64,000 nucleotides of DNA from Amycolatopsis tucumanensis (lineage in GTDB: Bacteria; Actinomycetota; Actinomycetes; Mycobacteriales; Pseudonocardiaceae), in NCBI RefSeq assembly GCF_021654135.1, contig NZ_JAKGSD010000037.1:1-64000 (forward strand), given 5' to 3'. The notes under the pieces are model-generated. The model was given only the letters and a program-made list of their open reading frames with translations, did not search any database and was not told where the DNA came from. Position numbers and translations under genes: made by a program. Positions 43,219 to 52,300 of the stretch are shown here, in pieces. How positions within the stretch are numbered: position 1 is the first letter of the stretch; the number at the start of each line of letters is the position of its first letter.

Positions 43219-44394
43219 TCAGCCGTCCGCGAGCACCGTCTCGAAGGCCAGCTCCGCGGCGCCCAGGAGCTTCGCGTCCGTGCCCAGCGCGGACGTCGCC
43301 ACCCGCGTTCCGGCGAGGGCCCTGCTCACCAGGCTCCGCTCCCGCACGGTTCGCTCCACGTGCTCGACCAGCGCCGGGGGCAATGCGGTGAACAGGTCGC
43401 CCAGCACGACCAGCTGCGGGCACAGCAGGTTGACCACGTTGCCGAGCCCGAGCACGAGCCACTCGGTGAACTCGGCGAGCACGTCCGGCGCCTCGCCGTC
43501 GGCGGAGAGCAGCCGCAGCTCGTGCACGATCGCGCCGACCGGGCTGTCCTCGTCCAGCCCCAGCGCCCGCGCCAGCGCCCGCTCCCCCACCTCGGTTTCC
43601 CAGCAGCCGTGCGACCCGCAGTAGCACTGCCGCCCCTGCGGCCGCACCACCATGTGCCCGACCTCGCCCACGTGGTGGCCACCGGCGCCGCGCATGGACA
43701 CCCCGTTGGAGATCACACCGCCGCCGACGCCGACCTCGGCGCCGATGTAGACGAGGTCGTCGTAGCCGCGCGCCACCCCGCGCAGGTGCTCGGCGAGCGC
43801 GCCCAGCTCGGCGTCGTTGCCCATGTGCACCGGCAGCTGCAGGGCCCGCGACAGCCACGCGCCGAGCGGGATGTCGGTCCAGTGCAGGTTCGGCGCCTCG
43901 TGCACGAACCCGTCCTGGTGCCGCACCACGCCCGGCACCGACACGCCCGCCGCGACCGGGTGGACGCCCAGCTCGTCGATCAGCGGGCCGGCCGTGTCGA
44001 CGATCTTGGTGAACACCTCGCGCGGGTCGTTGGTGGTGGAGCGGATGTTCCACCCGCCCCGCCCGAGGATCTCGCCGCCGATGCCGACCAGCGCCATCCC
44101 GGCCCGCTCCACCCGGATGTCGATCGCCAGCACCACCGCGGCCTGCGGCTGCGGCAGCACCAGCAGGGACGGGCGGCCCGCCCCGCTGCGCTGAGCGGGC
44201 ACCCGCTCCTCGACGAGCCCGTCCTCGGCCAGCCCGTCCACCAGCGCCTTGATCGTGCTGCGGTTCAGCCCGAGGTCGGTGGCGAGACTGGCCCGTGTGG
44301 ACGGGCCGTGGACGTGCAGCCGGCGCAACAGGGCGGCCCTGTTGTGCCGGCGCACGTCGTCGGGGCGGGTGCCCGCGGTCGGTGTGGTCGTCAC
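43219..44394 (-). CDS. ROK-family transcriptional regulator of the xylose importer
   Basis: 391 residues. N-terminal winged helix (RRLHVHGPSTRASLATDLGLNRSTIKALVDGLAEDGLV), then a ROK sugar-binding domain: DDLVYIGAEVGVGGGVI and the zinc-binding GHMVVRPQGRQCYCGSHGCWE (CxCGxxGCxE). It is the last gene of the xylF-G-H cluster, 45 bases after xylH. The same order occurs in Streptomyces, where Rok7B7 sits next to xylFGH and controls xylose use, carbon catabolite repression and antibiotic genes; orthology here is inferred from context. Two matching dyads upstream of xylF are its candidate operators. Confidence 0.9.
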   Translation of the reverse strand: MTTTPTAGTRPDDVRRHNRAALLRRLHVHGPSTRASLATDLGLNRSTIKALVDGLAEDGLVEERVPAQRSGAGRPSLLVLPQPQAAVVLAIDIRVERAGMALVGIGGEILGRGGWNIRSTTNDPREVFTKIVDTAGPLIDELGVHPVAAGVSVPGVVRHQDGFVHEAPNLHWTDIPLGAWLSRALQLPVHMGNDAELGALAEHLRGVARGYDDLVYIGAEVGVGGGVISNGVSMRGAGGHHVGEVGHMVVRPQGRQCYCGSHGCWETEVGERALARALGLDEDSPVGAIVHELRLLSADGEAPDVLAEFTEWLVLGLGNVVNLLCPQLVVLGDLFTALPPALVEHVERTVRERSLVSRALAGTRVATSALGTDAKLLGAAELAFETVLADG

Positions 44395-44439
44395 CTGCGC
44401 TTCCCTGCTGGCCGGTGGTCGGCGGTCCTCACCCGTGCC

Positions 44440-45870
44440 TCAGCGCGCGACCGCGGCACGCTTGCGGGACAGCGCGTCGACGGCTGCCGCCACCAGAAGG
44501 ACCAGGCAGGTGATGATGTTAACCGTAGCCGCCTGGAACCCGAGCAGGCCGAGGCCGTTCTGGACGGTCGCCAGCACCAGACCACCGATCACCGCGTCGC
44601 GCAGCCGCCCGCGGCCGCCGAACAGCGACGTGCCACCGATGACCGCCGCGCCGACGGCGAACAGCAGCGTGTTGCCGCCACCGGAGTTGCCGTCCACCGC
44701 GCCGACCTTCGAGCTGTAGACGATGCCGCCGATCGCCGCGACCGCCGAGCAGATCAGGAACACGCTCATCCGGATCTTGTCGACCTTGATGCCGGCGCGC
44801 CGCGCGGCCTCCTTGTTGCCGCCGACCGCGTAGATGTGCCGCCCGTAGCGGGTGCGGTCCAGCACGAACGTGCCCGCCACCAGCAGCACCAGCACGATCG
44901 GGACGACGTAGGGCACGCCGGCGATCGTGGTCAGGTTCGGGTTGGGCGAGCGGTTGGTGTTGAGCAGGTAGGTCGCGACCGCGCCGAGCACCAGCACCGC
45001 GCCGGCCTTGACGACCACGATCGTCGTCGGCTGCGCCACCAGTCCGCGCCGCAACCGTCCGAAGTGGCGGGTCAGGACCACCGCGGCGTAGCCGCCGGCG
45101 GCGACCACGAACATGATCCAGCCGCCCAGGATGGACAGGTTGCCGTTGGCGACCTGGTAGAGCACGTCGCTCTGCCGGATGGAGATCGTGCCGCCCTCGC
45201 CGACCAGCTGCAGCAGCAGCCCGTACCAGCCGATGAACAGCGCCAGGGTCACCACGAACGACGGGATGCCGATCTTGGCCACGATGGTGCCGGTCAGCGC
45301 GCCGATGACGACGCCGACGCAGATCGCCAGCACGATCTCGATCCACGGGTTCGCGGCGAACCCGGCGAGCATGAACACCGGCACGACGAGCGAGAGCACC
45401 GCGCCGATCCAGACGCGCATCCACACGCACAGCGCGGCCGCCACGATCGAACCGACGATGAAGCCGTAGAACACGGTGCTGCCGAAGTTGCCGAGCAGGT
45501 TGCCGTCCTGGGTGAAGTGCAACGCCATCACCGACGCGGCCAGGCCGGACGCGGTGCCCGCGGACAGGTCGATCTCGCCGAGCAGCAGCACCGGGACGAT
45601 GCCCATCGCGATGATGGTCTGCCCGGCGCCCTGCGCGAACAGGTTCGCGATGTTGTTCAGCGACAGGAAGGTGTCCGACAGCCCGGTGAACACCAGCACC
45701 AACACCAGCAGGCCGAGCAGCGCGGGCAGGGCGCCCAACTCGCCGCCGCGCAGGCGCCCGAAGTAGTCGCCGATGGCTTCGCGGGTGGACCGCGAGGTGG
45801 TGTCGATGCCGAAGTCCGAGATCGCCGCCGGGGGCTGGCCCGAGCCGGGCTTCGTGGGGGTTTCAGTCAT
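44440..45870 (-). CDS. xylH: Sugar ABC transporter permease (xylose type)
   Basis: 476 residues, about ten to twelve helices, longer than RbsC-type permeases as is usual for XylH. Signature stretches include LLLGEIDLSAGTASGLAA, IPSFVVTLALFIGWYG, and YAVGGNKEAARRAGIKVDKIR near residue 360, then GAAVIGGTSLFGGRGRLRDA. The N-terminal 40 residues before the first helix are hydrophilic. It begins 14 bases after the ATPase stop. With xylG and xylF it forms an importer for xylose or a related sugar. Confidence 0.9.
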   Translation of the reverse strand: MTETPTKPGSGQPPAAISDFGIDTTSRSTREAIGDYFGRLRGGELGALPALLGLLVLVLVFTGLSDTFLSLNNIANLFAQGAGQTIIAMGIVPVLLLGEIDLSAGTASGLAASVMALHFTQDGNLLGNFGSTVFYGFIVGSIVAAALCVWMRVWIGAVLSLVVPVFMLAGFAANPWIEIVLAICVGVVIGALTGTIVAKIGIPSFVVTLALFIGWYGLLLQLVGEGGTISIRQSDVLYQVANGNLSILGGWIMFVVAAGGYAAVVLTRHFGRLRRGLVAQPTTIVVVKAGAVLVLGAVATYLLNTNRSPNPNLTTIAGVPYVVPIVLVLLVAGTFVLDRTRYGRHIYAVGGNKEAARRAGIKVDKIRMSVFLICSAVAAIGGIVYSSKVGAVDGNSGGGNTLLFAVGAAVIGGTSLFGGRGRLRDAVIGGLVLATVQNGLGLLGFQAATVNIITCLVLLVAAAVDALSRKRAAVAR

Positions 45871-45884
45871 GGCCACTTCTTTCC

Positions 45885-46658
45885 TCACACGGCCGCGGTC
45901 TCGGGGCGGGCCAGGCCGAGGTCGCCGGACCGGCCCGCGGTGATCAGTTCGACGACCTGGCTGTTCGTGACGTCCTTGGTGGCGACGTCGGCGGCCAGCC
46001 GGCCGAGGTAGAGGGTGGCGATCCGGTCGGCCACCTCGAACACGTCGTTCATGTTGTGGCTGATCAGCACCACGCCGAGGCCCTGCTCGGCCAGGCGCCG
46101 CACCAGGTCGAGCACCTGCCGGGTCTGCGCGACACCGAGCGCGGCGGTCGGCTCGTCGAGGAGCACGACCTTGCTGTTCCACAGCACCGCCTTGGCGATC
46201 GCGACGGTCTGCCGCTGCCCGCCGGACAGCGACGACACCGGCGTGCGGACCGACTTGACGGTGCGCACCGACAGCGACGCCAGCGTCTTGCGCGCGGCCA
46301 GCTCCATCGCCGCCTCGTCGAGCAGACCGCGCTGGTTGCGCTCGCGGCCGAGGAACATGTTCTGGACGATGTCGAGGTTGTCGCACAGCGCGAGGTCCTG
46401 GTAGACGACCTCGATGCCGAGGGCGGCCGCCTCGCGCGGGTTGTGGATGTGGACCGGCTTGCCCTCGAAGAGGACCTCGCCGCTGTCGATCGGGTGGATG
46501 CCCGCGATGCACTTGACGAGCGTGGACTTCCCGGCGCCGTTGTCGCCGACCAGCGCGGTGACCTCCCCCGCGCGCACCTGGAAGTCCACGTCGTGCAGGA
46601 CGTGCACCGGCCCGAAGCTCTTGTTGACGCCTCGCAGCGCGAGGACGGGCTCGTTCAT
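45885..46658 (-). CDS. xylG: Sugar ABC transporter ATP-binding protein (single cassette)
   Basis: 257 residues with one cassette: Walker A GDNGAGKST, Q-loop VYQDLALCDNL, signature SLSGGQRQTVAIAKA, Walker B VVLLDEPTAALG and ISHNMNDVFEVADR, typical of CUT2 sugar ATPases. E. coli XylG and RbsA have two fused cassettes of about 500 residues; this one is half-size, as found in several actinomycete xylose importers, and probably works as a homodimer. ATG at 46658 follows GGAGGTTC. A stem-loop precedes the gene in the 92-base gap after xylF. Confidence 0.9.
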   Translation of the reverse strand: MNEPVLALRGVNKSFGPVHVLHDVDFQVRAGEVTALVGDNGAGKSTLVKCIAGIHPIDSGEVLFEGKPVHIHNPREAAALGIEVVYQDLALCDNLDIVQNMFLGRERNQRGLLDEAAMELAARKTLASLSVRTVKSVRTPVSSLSGGQRQTVAIAKAVLWNSKVVLLDEPTAALGVAQTRQVLDLVRRLAEQGLGVVLISHNMNDVFEVADRIATLYLGRLAADVATKDVTNSQVVELITAGRSGDLGLARPETAAV

Positions 46659-46691
46659 GGAAGAACCTCCGCTATCCGTGGGAGACACGCG

Positions 46692-46736
46692 TGGGGGGGA
46701 CGCGCGGTCCGGGGTTTCCGGGCCACGCGCCCCCCA
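46692..46736 (-). other. Stem-loop between xylF and xylG in the mRNA
   Basis: In transcript orientation the arms are CTGGGGGGCGCG-like and CGCG-T-CCCCCCC-A, with an inner CCCGG/CCGGG-type pairing around an AAAC loop; one bulged base. No U-run follows, so it is not a terminator. Stable hairpins at this place often protect the binding-protein mRNA and lower ATPase expression; that role is inferred. Confidence 0.5.
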
Positions 46737-46750
46737 GGCGACGCGTGCCG

Positions 46751-47869
46751 TCAGGAGATGCCCAGCTGCTGGCAGACCGGGGCGGTGTCGCCGCCGCAGA
46801 TCTCGCTCGCCTTGACGTAACCCTGGTCGACCACCATCTTCACGTTCTCCTTGGTGATGGAGAACGGCTGCAGCAGCACCGACTTGACCGTGCGGTTGCC
46901 GGTCGGGTCGGTGGAGGTCTGCTTGGCGATGGCGTCGGCGCCCGCGGTGTCGCCCTTGACCAGCGCGGCGGCCAGCTGCGCGGTGGCGTCGGCCTCCTGC
47001 TGGATCGGCTTGAACACCGTCGAGTACTGCTGGCCCTGCAGGATCGACTTCAGGCCGGCGGCGCTGGCGTCCTGGCCGGTGACCGGGACCGAGCCGGCGA
47101 GGCCGTTCTTCTGCAGCACGGTGATCACGGCGCCGGCCATGCCGTCGTTGGCGGCCAGCACACCGTCGACCTTGCCGCCGTTGGCGGACAGGAACTGCTC
47201 GAAGGTCGCGCCGCCGACCGCGTTGTCCCACTTGTCGATGCGCTGGCTGGCGACCTTCTTCAGCGCGCCCGAGCTGTAGAGCGGGCCGAGGATCTCCTGC
47301 TGCCCGTTGTAGAACAGGGTCGCGTTGTTGTCCGTCGGCGAGCCCTCGATCTCGATGACCTGGGCGCCCGGCTTGTTCTTCAGCGCGTCCGCGAGCGCCT
47401 GGCCCTGCAGGCGGCCGACCTGGACGTTGTCGAAGCTGACGTAGTAGTCGGCGCTGCCACCGAGGTTGAGGCGGTCGTAGTTGATGACCGGCACGCCCTG
47501 CTGCTTGGCCTTCTGCTCGACCGTGGCGCCGACGTCACCGCTGGGCGCGGCGATGATCAGGACCTTCACGCCCTGGCTGAGCATGCTGTCGGCCTGCTGC
47601 GCGAACCGCTGGTTGTCGCCCTGGGCGTTCTCGATGATCGGGCTGAGCCCGGCCTTCGTGAGGGCCGACTGGAGCATCGGCTGGTCGAACCCGGCCCAGC
47701 GGGCCGAGGTCGCGGTCTCGGGCAGGATCACGCCGACCTTCGGGCCGCCGTTGTCCGACCCGCCGCTCCCACCGCTGTCGTTGTTGGCGCTGTTCGCTCC
47801 ACACGCGGTCAGCGCCAGGACGAGCCCGGTGCCCGCGGCGGCCAGCGCGAGGGTCTTTCTCCGCTTCAT
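46751..47869 (-). CDS. xylF: Sugar ABC transporter substrate-binding lipoprotein (xylose type)
   Basis: 372 residues. Signal peptide with LTAC lipobox (Cys near residue 23) and a Gly/Ser/Asn linker. The mature part is a CUT2 periplasmic-binding fold: VGVILPETATSARWAGFDQP, LIIAAPSGDVGATVEQ, GVPVINYDRLN, VIEIEGSPTDNNATLF, and VLAANDGMAGAVI near residue 235. The INYDR and NDGMA segments line the sugar pocket and match XylF-type proteins. First gene of the xylFGH-ROK operon, with two operator-like dyads just upstream. Start ATG at 47869 is chosen because it begins the signal peptide; the frame is open further upstream. Confidence 0.92.
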   Translation of the reverse strand: MKRRKTLALAAAGTGLVLALTACGANSANNDSGGSGGSDNGGPKVGVILPETATSARWAGFDQPMLQSALTKAGLSPIIENAQGDNQRFAQQADSMLSQGVKVLIIAAPSGDVGATVEQKAKQQGVPVINYDRLNLGGSADYYVSFDNVQVGRLQGQALADALKNKPGAQVIEIEGSPTDNNATLFYNGQQEILGPLYSSGALKKVASQRIDKWDNAVGGATFEQFLSANGGKVDGVLAANDGMAGAVITVLQKNGLAGSVPVTGQDASAAGLKSILQGQQYSTVFKPIQQEADATAQLAAALVKGDTAGADAIAKQTSTDPTGNRTVKSVLLQPFSITKENVKMVVDQGYVKASEICGGDTAPVCQQLGIS

Positions 47870-47887
47870 TGCGTCCCCTTGGCAGGA

Positions 47888-47929
47888 ATGTTGTGACTCA
47901 CAACATTTGAATGTTGTGGCCGACAACAT
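47888..47929. promoter_or_regulatory. Two tandem ATGTTGT-N5-ACAACAT operators upstream of xylF
   Basis: Site 1 (47888-47906) and site 2 (47911-47929) are both ATGTTGT-N5-ACAACAT with identical seven-base perfect arms but different spacers; centres are 23 bases apart, about two helical turns. Site 1 extends by another A/T pair on each side. They begin 19 bases upstream of the xylF start codon. An adjacent ROK regulator gene in the same operon is the likely binder. Confidence 0.75.
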
Positions 47930-48110
47930 ACGTCGTGACCGCGTGTGAGGGGAAGCCCGATCCGACACGTTCCGGTAACAAAAGGGCCGCGATCCTCAAG
48001 TCGCGACGGAAGCGGGACGAACGGCGGCGGCACGTTGCCCGAAAGGGACGTCCTCGCTGCTCAGACGGCCAGGAGCGGGCGCAACTCCGCCCGGGTGAGA
48101 ACGGGGTGGC

Positions 48111-49352
48111 TCAGCCGAGCCAGGAGGCGAACTCGTCACGGAGCGGCACACCGGCGGCGCGCTCCGCGTGCGCGATGAAGTCCTCGGTGGTGACGGTGCC
48201 GTGTGCGTGCCCGGCCACCCAGGTCCGCAGCAGGCCGAAGAACACCTCGTCGCCGACCCGGCCGCGCAGCTCGTGCAGGACCAGGCCGCCGCGCTTGTAG
48301 ACCTGCTCGTCGAACAGGCGCGCCACGCCCGGGTCGCCGATCGCGACGTCGGTGCCGACGCGGGACCGCCAGTCGCGCGCCAGCGCCTCCGCGGACGGGC
48401 CGCCGGAGGCCTCCGACCACAGCCATTCCGCGTAGGTCGCGAAGCCCTCGTTGAGCCAGATGTGGCGCCAGCCTGCGACGGTGAGGCTGTTGCCGAACCA
48501 CTGGTGCGCCAGCTCGTGCACCACCAGCCGCTCGAACGTGCGCCGGCCGTCGACGTGGTTGGCGCCGAAGATCGCCATGCCCTGCGCCTCGATCGGGTCG
48601 TCCAGGTCGTCGTCGGTGACCACCACGACGTACTCGCCGAACGGGTACGGCCCGAACCACTCCGTGAGCCCGCGCATCATCTCCGGCTGGCGGCCGAAGT
48701 CGTGCGCGGCCGCGGCACGCAGCCGCCGCGGCACCGCGATCCGTTGCACCCCATCGAGAACCAGCTCGTCGTACCGTCCGATCTGGACACTCATCAGGTA
48801 CGGCGCGGTCGGCTCGCGCCGCTCGAACACCCACGTCGTCGCGCTGCCCCCGGCCCGCCGGGTGACGAGGTCGCCGGTCACCAGCACGGTGTAGGCAGAC
48901 GCGGTGGTCAGCGACACCCGGTAGGTCGCCTTGTCGCCGGGCCGGTCGTTGCACGGGAACCAGGACGGCGCCCCGGTCGGCTGGCTCGCCACGAGCGCGC
49001 CGTCGGTCAGCTCGTCCCAGCCGATCTCGCCCCACCGGCTCGCCACCGGCCGCGGGTTGCCGGAGTAGCGCACCTCGACGGTGAACTCGCCGCGCACCGG
49101 CCGCACCGGGCGCACCACCAGCTTGCCGCCGCGGTGGGTGAACTTCGCGGTCCGCCCGTCCACGCGCACACCCTTGACCGTGAAACCGGCCAGGTCGAGC
49201 GGGATCCGGCTCAGCTCGCCCGCGGCGACCGCGGACAGGGCCGCCCGCGCGCTCAGCCGGTTCGGCCCGATCTTGTAGTCCAGCTCCAGGTCGTAGTGCG
49301 TGACCCGGTAGTCGTCGCTGCCGTGGCCGAGCGTGTAGTCGGCGCGGCTCAC
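48111..49352 (-). CDS. M1-family zinc metallopeptidase, coupled to the Pls-like synthetase
   Basis: 413 residues, shorter than classical aminopeptidase N. The zinc site is VVHELAHQWFGN plus WLNEGFATYAEW, and the catalytic Tyr is probably in QVYKRGGLVLHEL. In place of the usual GAMEN the exopeptidase segment reads EAQGMAIFGAN. The GTG at 49352 overlaps the synthetase stop as GTGA, so the two are translated together; an in-frame GTG at 49361 is an alternative. M1-type enzymes have been described as epsilon-poly-lysine-degrading enzymes in Streptomyces, so a role in trimming or detoxifying the synthetase product is a reasonable inference. Confidence 0.85.
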   Translation of the reverse strand: MSRADYTLGHGSDDYRVTHYDLELDYKIGPNRLSARAALSAVAAGELSRIPLDLAGFTVKGVRVDGRTAKFTHRGGKLVVRPVRPVRGEFTVEVRYSGNPRPVASRWGEIGWDELTDGALVASQPTGAPSWFPCNDRPGDKATYRVSLTTASAYTVLVTGDLVTRRAGGSATTWVFERREPTAPYLMSVQIGRYDELVLDGVQRIAVPRRLRAAAAHDFGRQPEMMRGLTEWFGPYPFGEYVVVVTDDDLDDPIEAQGMAIFGANHVDGRRTFERLVVHELAHQWFGNSLTVAGWRHIWLNEGFATYAEWLWSEASGGPSAEALARDWRSRVGTDVAIGDPGVARLFDEQVYKRGGLVLHELRGRVGDEVFFGLLRTWVAGHAHGTVTTEDFIAHAERAAGVPLRDEFASWLG

Positions 49353-52300
49353 GCCCGCCACGCCGCGATCGGGTTGCCCAGCCAGCGGCTGTCGGCCGGG
49401 ACGGCGTCACCGCGGGTCACCAGCGAACCCGGGCCCACGGTGGTGCGCGCGCCGACGCTCGCGCCGGGCAGCACGATCCCGTGCGGGCCGACGGTCGCGC
49501 CCTCGGCCACGGTCACCTCGCTCATGCGCATGATCCGATCATGGAACAGGTGGGTCTGCACGACACACCCCCGGTTCACGGTCGCGCCGTCGCCCAGCCG
49601 CACCAGGTCGGTCTCCGGCAGCCAGTACGTCTCCAGCCACACCCCGCGGCCGATCTTCGCGCCCATCGTGCGCAGCCAGCACGGCAGCAGCGGCGTGCCC
49701 GCGCTCCAGCTCACCAGCCACGGCACCGCGAGCGTCTCGACGAACGTGTCGGCCAGCTCGGTGCGCCACACGAACGAACTCCACAGCGGGTGGTCCACCG
49801 CCCGGAACCGCCCGGTCAGCGCCCACTTCACCGCGGTGGTGACCGCCCCGGCCACCAGACCGGCGACGACCAGCACCACCGGCGCGGCCACCGCGGCCAC
49901 GAGCAGGCCCGCCGCCGACCACACCGCCGCGAGCGCGGCCAGCACGAGCACCGCGAGCGCGACCGCGCACATCACCGGCACGATCCGGCACAGCTCGACC
50001 GCGGCACGCGCGGCCTTCAGCCGCGGCGGCGGCGCGAACGTGCGGCTGGAGTCGGCCGCCTCCACCGCGCGGCGCAGCGGCATCGGCGGCATGCCCAGGT
50101 ACGACGAGCCCTTCTTCGCCTTGCGCGGCGCCGAGGACAGCACCCCGACCAGACCGCGCTTGGGCACCGCGCGCCCGGCCGCGGCCATGCCGGAGTTGCC
50201 GAGGAACGCCTGCTTGCCGATGCGCGTCGGCGCGACGTGCAGCCAGCCGTGGCCCAGCTCGTAGGTGGCGACCATGGTGTCGTCGGCGAGGAACGCGCCG
50301 TCGTCGACCTGCGTCATCCGCGGGACCGCCAGCACCGTCGAGACCTCCGCGCCGCGGCCGACCTTCGCGCCCAGCAGCCGCAGCCACACCGGCGTGAAGA
50401 GGCTGGCGTAGAGCGGGAACAGCACCTGGCGGGCCAGGTCCATCAGCCGCTCGGTGGCCCACACCTGCCAGGCGATCCGGCCGTGCACCGGGTGGTAGCC
50501 CTCGTGCAGGCCCAGCCCGAGCAGCCGCACGGACACCAGCACCAGCAACGCGTAGGTGCCGAACGCGGCCACCGTCGCCACCGGCACGGCGAGCAGCGCG
50601 GCACGCAGCGCGGCGCCGATCGTCGTGGTGCCCGCGACCGCGGCGCCCAGGACCAGCAGGCCGGGCACGGCGGCGAGCACCGGGAACAAGCCGAGCACGA
50701 ACGAGGCGGCCCCGTAGGCGAAGGCCCAGAACCGCGACCGCGGCGGGCGGCTGGACGGCCAGCGCAGCGCGCCCTTGCCGTCGCGGCGCGCGGGCGAACC
50801 CGCCCAGCGCTGGCCCGCGGGCACCGCGCCCAGCACGGTCGACCCGGCGGCGATCTCCGCGCCCTTGCCGATCCGCGCGCCGGGCAGCAGCACGCTGCGC
50901 GCGCCGACGCGGGCGCCGGCGCCGATCCGGATCTTGCCGATGTGCACGACGTCGCCGTCCACCCAGTGCCCGGACAGGTCGACCTCGGGCTCCACCGCCG
51001 CCGCGCGGCCCAGCTTGAGCAGGCCGGTCACCGGCGGAGGGGTGTGCAGGTCGACGTCCTTGCCGACCTTCGCGCCCAGCGCGCGGGCGTACAGCGTCAT
51101 CCAGCTCGCGCCCGAGATGCCGGCGGCGCCGGTGGCCTCGGCGAGCCGCTCGGCCGCCCATAGTCGCAAGTGGACCCGGCCGCCGCGGGGGTGCGCGCCG
51201 GGGCGCACGCCACGCAGGAGCAGCCGCGCGCCGCCGGCCGCGATGGCGATGCGGCCGGGCGGGCTGAACAGAACCAGCCAGGCCAGCGCGAGCGACCACC
51301 ACGGCACGGACGGCGCCCACGCGACGCCGGCCGTCGAGAGCACAGTGGACAGTGCGGCGAGCGCGGTCAGCCAGCGCAGGCCGGTCAGGGCGAGCACCGG
51401 CAGGCCCAGCACGGCCTGCGCGGCCCCGGCCCGCCGCGGAACCGGGCGGACGTCGCGCCGCCGCTCGGTTTCCCCGTCGAGGCCGTCGAGCAGCGCGGCG
51501 AGCTGGCCGAGCTTCGGGTGGCGGTAGAGGTCGGCGACCGACACCCGCGGGTGGCGGGTGCGGATGCGCGCCACCAGTTGCGCGGCGGTGAGGCTGCCGC
51601 CGCCGGAGGTGAAGAAGTCGGCGCCCGGATCGGTCACCGGCACGCCCAGGATCTCCGCCCAGCCCTCGGCGAGCCACGACTCGGTCGCCGTCAGCGCGGC
51701 GGCACTGTCCACAGTGGCCAGCGGCCAGGGCAGCGCGGCGCGGTCGACCTTGCCCGAGGTGCGGGTCGGCAGGTCGTCGACCACCGCGAGCAGCGGCACC
51801 AGCGCGGCGGGCAGTTTTTCGCGCAGCTGAGCCGAAGCGCCGTCGGTGTCGAACTCGCCCTGCGGCACCACGTACCCGACGAGAACCTGGTTGCCCGCCT
51901 TGGTGGTGCGGATCGCCGCGGCGGCTCCGGCGACCCCGGGCAGCGCCTGCAGCGCGGCGTCCACCTCGCCCAGCTCGATGCGGCGGCCGCCGAGCTTGAT
52001 CTGCTCGTCGGCGCGGCCGAGGAACACCAGGCCCGCGGGCTCGGCGCGCACCAGGTCGCCGCTGCGGTAGGCGCGTTCCCAGCCCAGCGCGGGCAGCGGC
52101 GCGAACTTCTCCGCGTCCTTCACCGGATCGAGGTAGCGGGCCAGGCCGGCGCCGCCGATCACCAGCTCACCGGACTCCCCCATCGCCACCGGCTCACCGG
52201 CGGCGTCCACGACCACGAGGTCCCAGCCGGCCAGCGGCAGCCCGATCCGCACCGGGCCCTCACCGGTCAGCGGGGCGGCGCAGGCGACCACGGTCGCCTC

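Noticed and set aside
46692..46736. Terminator between xylF and xylG
   Set aside because: There is no U-run, and the downstream ATPase and permease have no other promoter evident.
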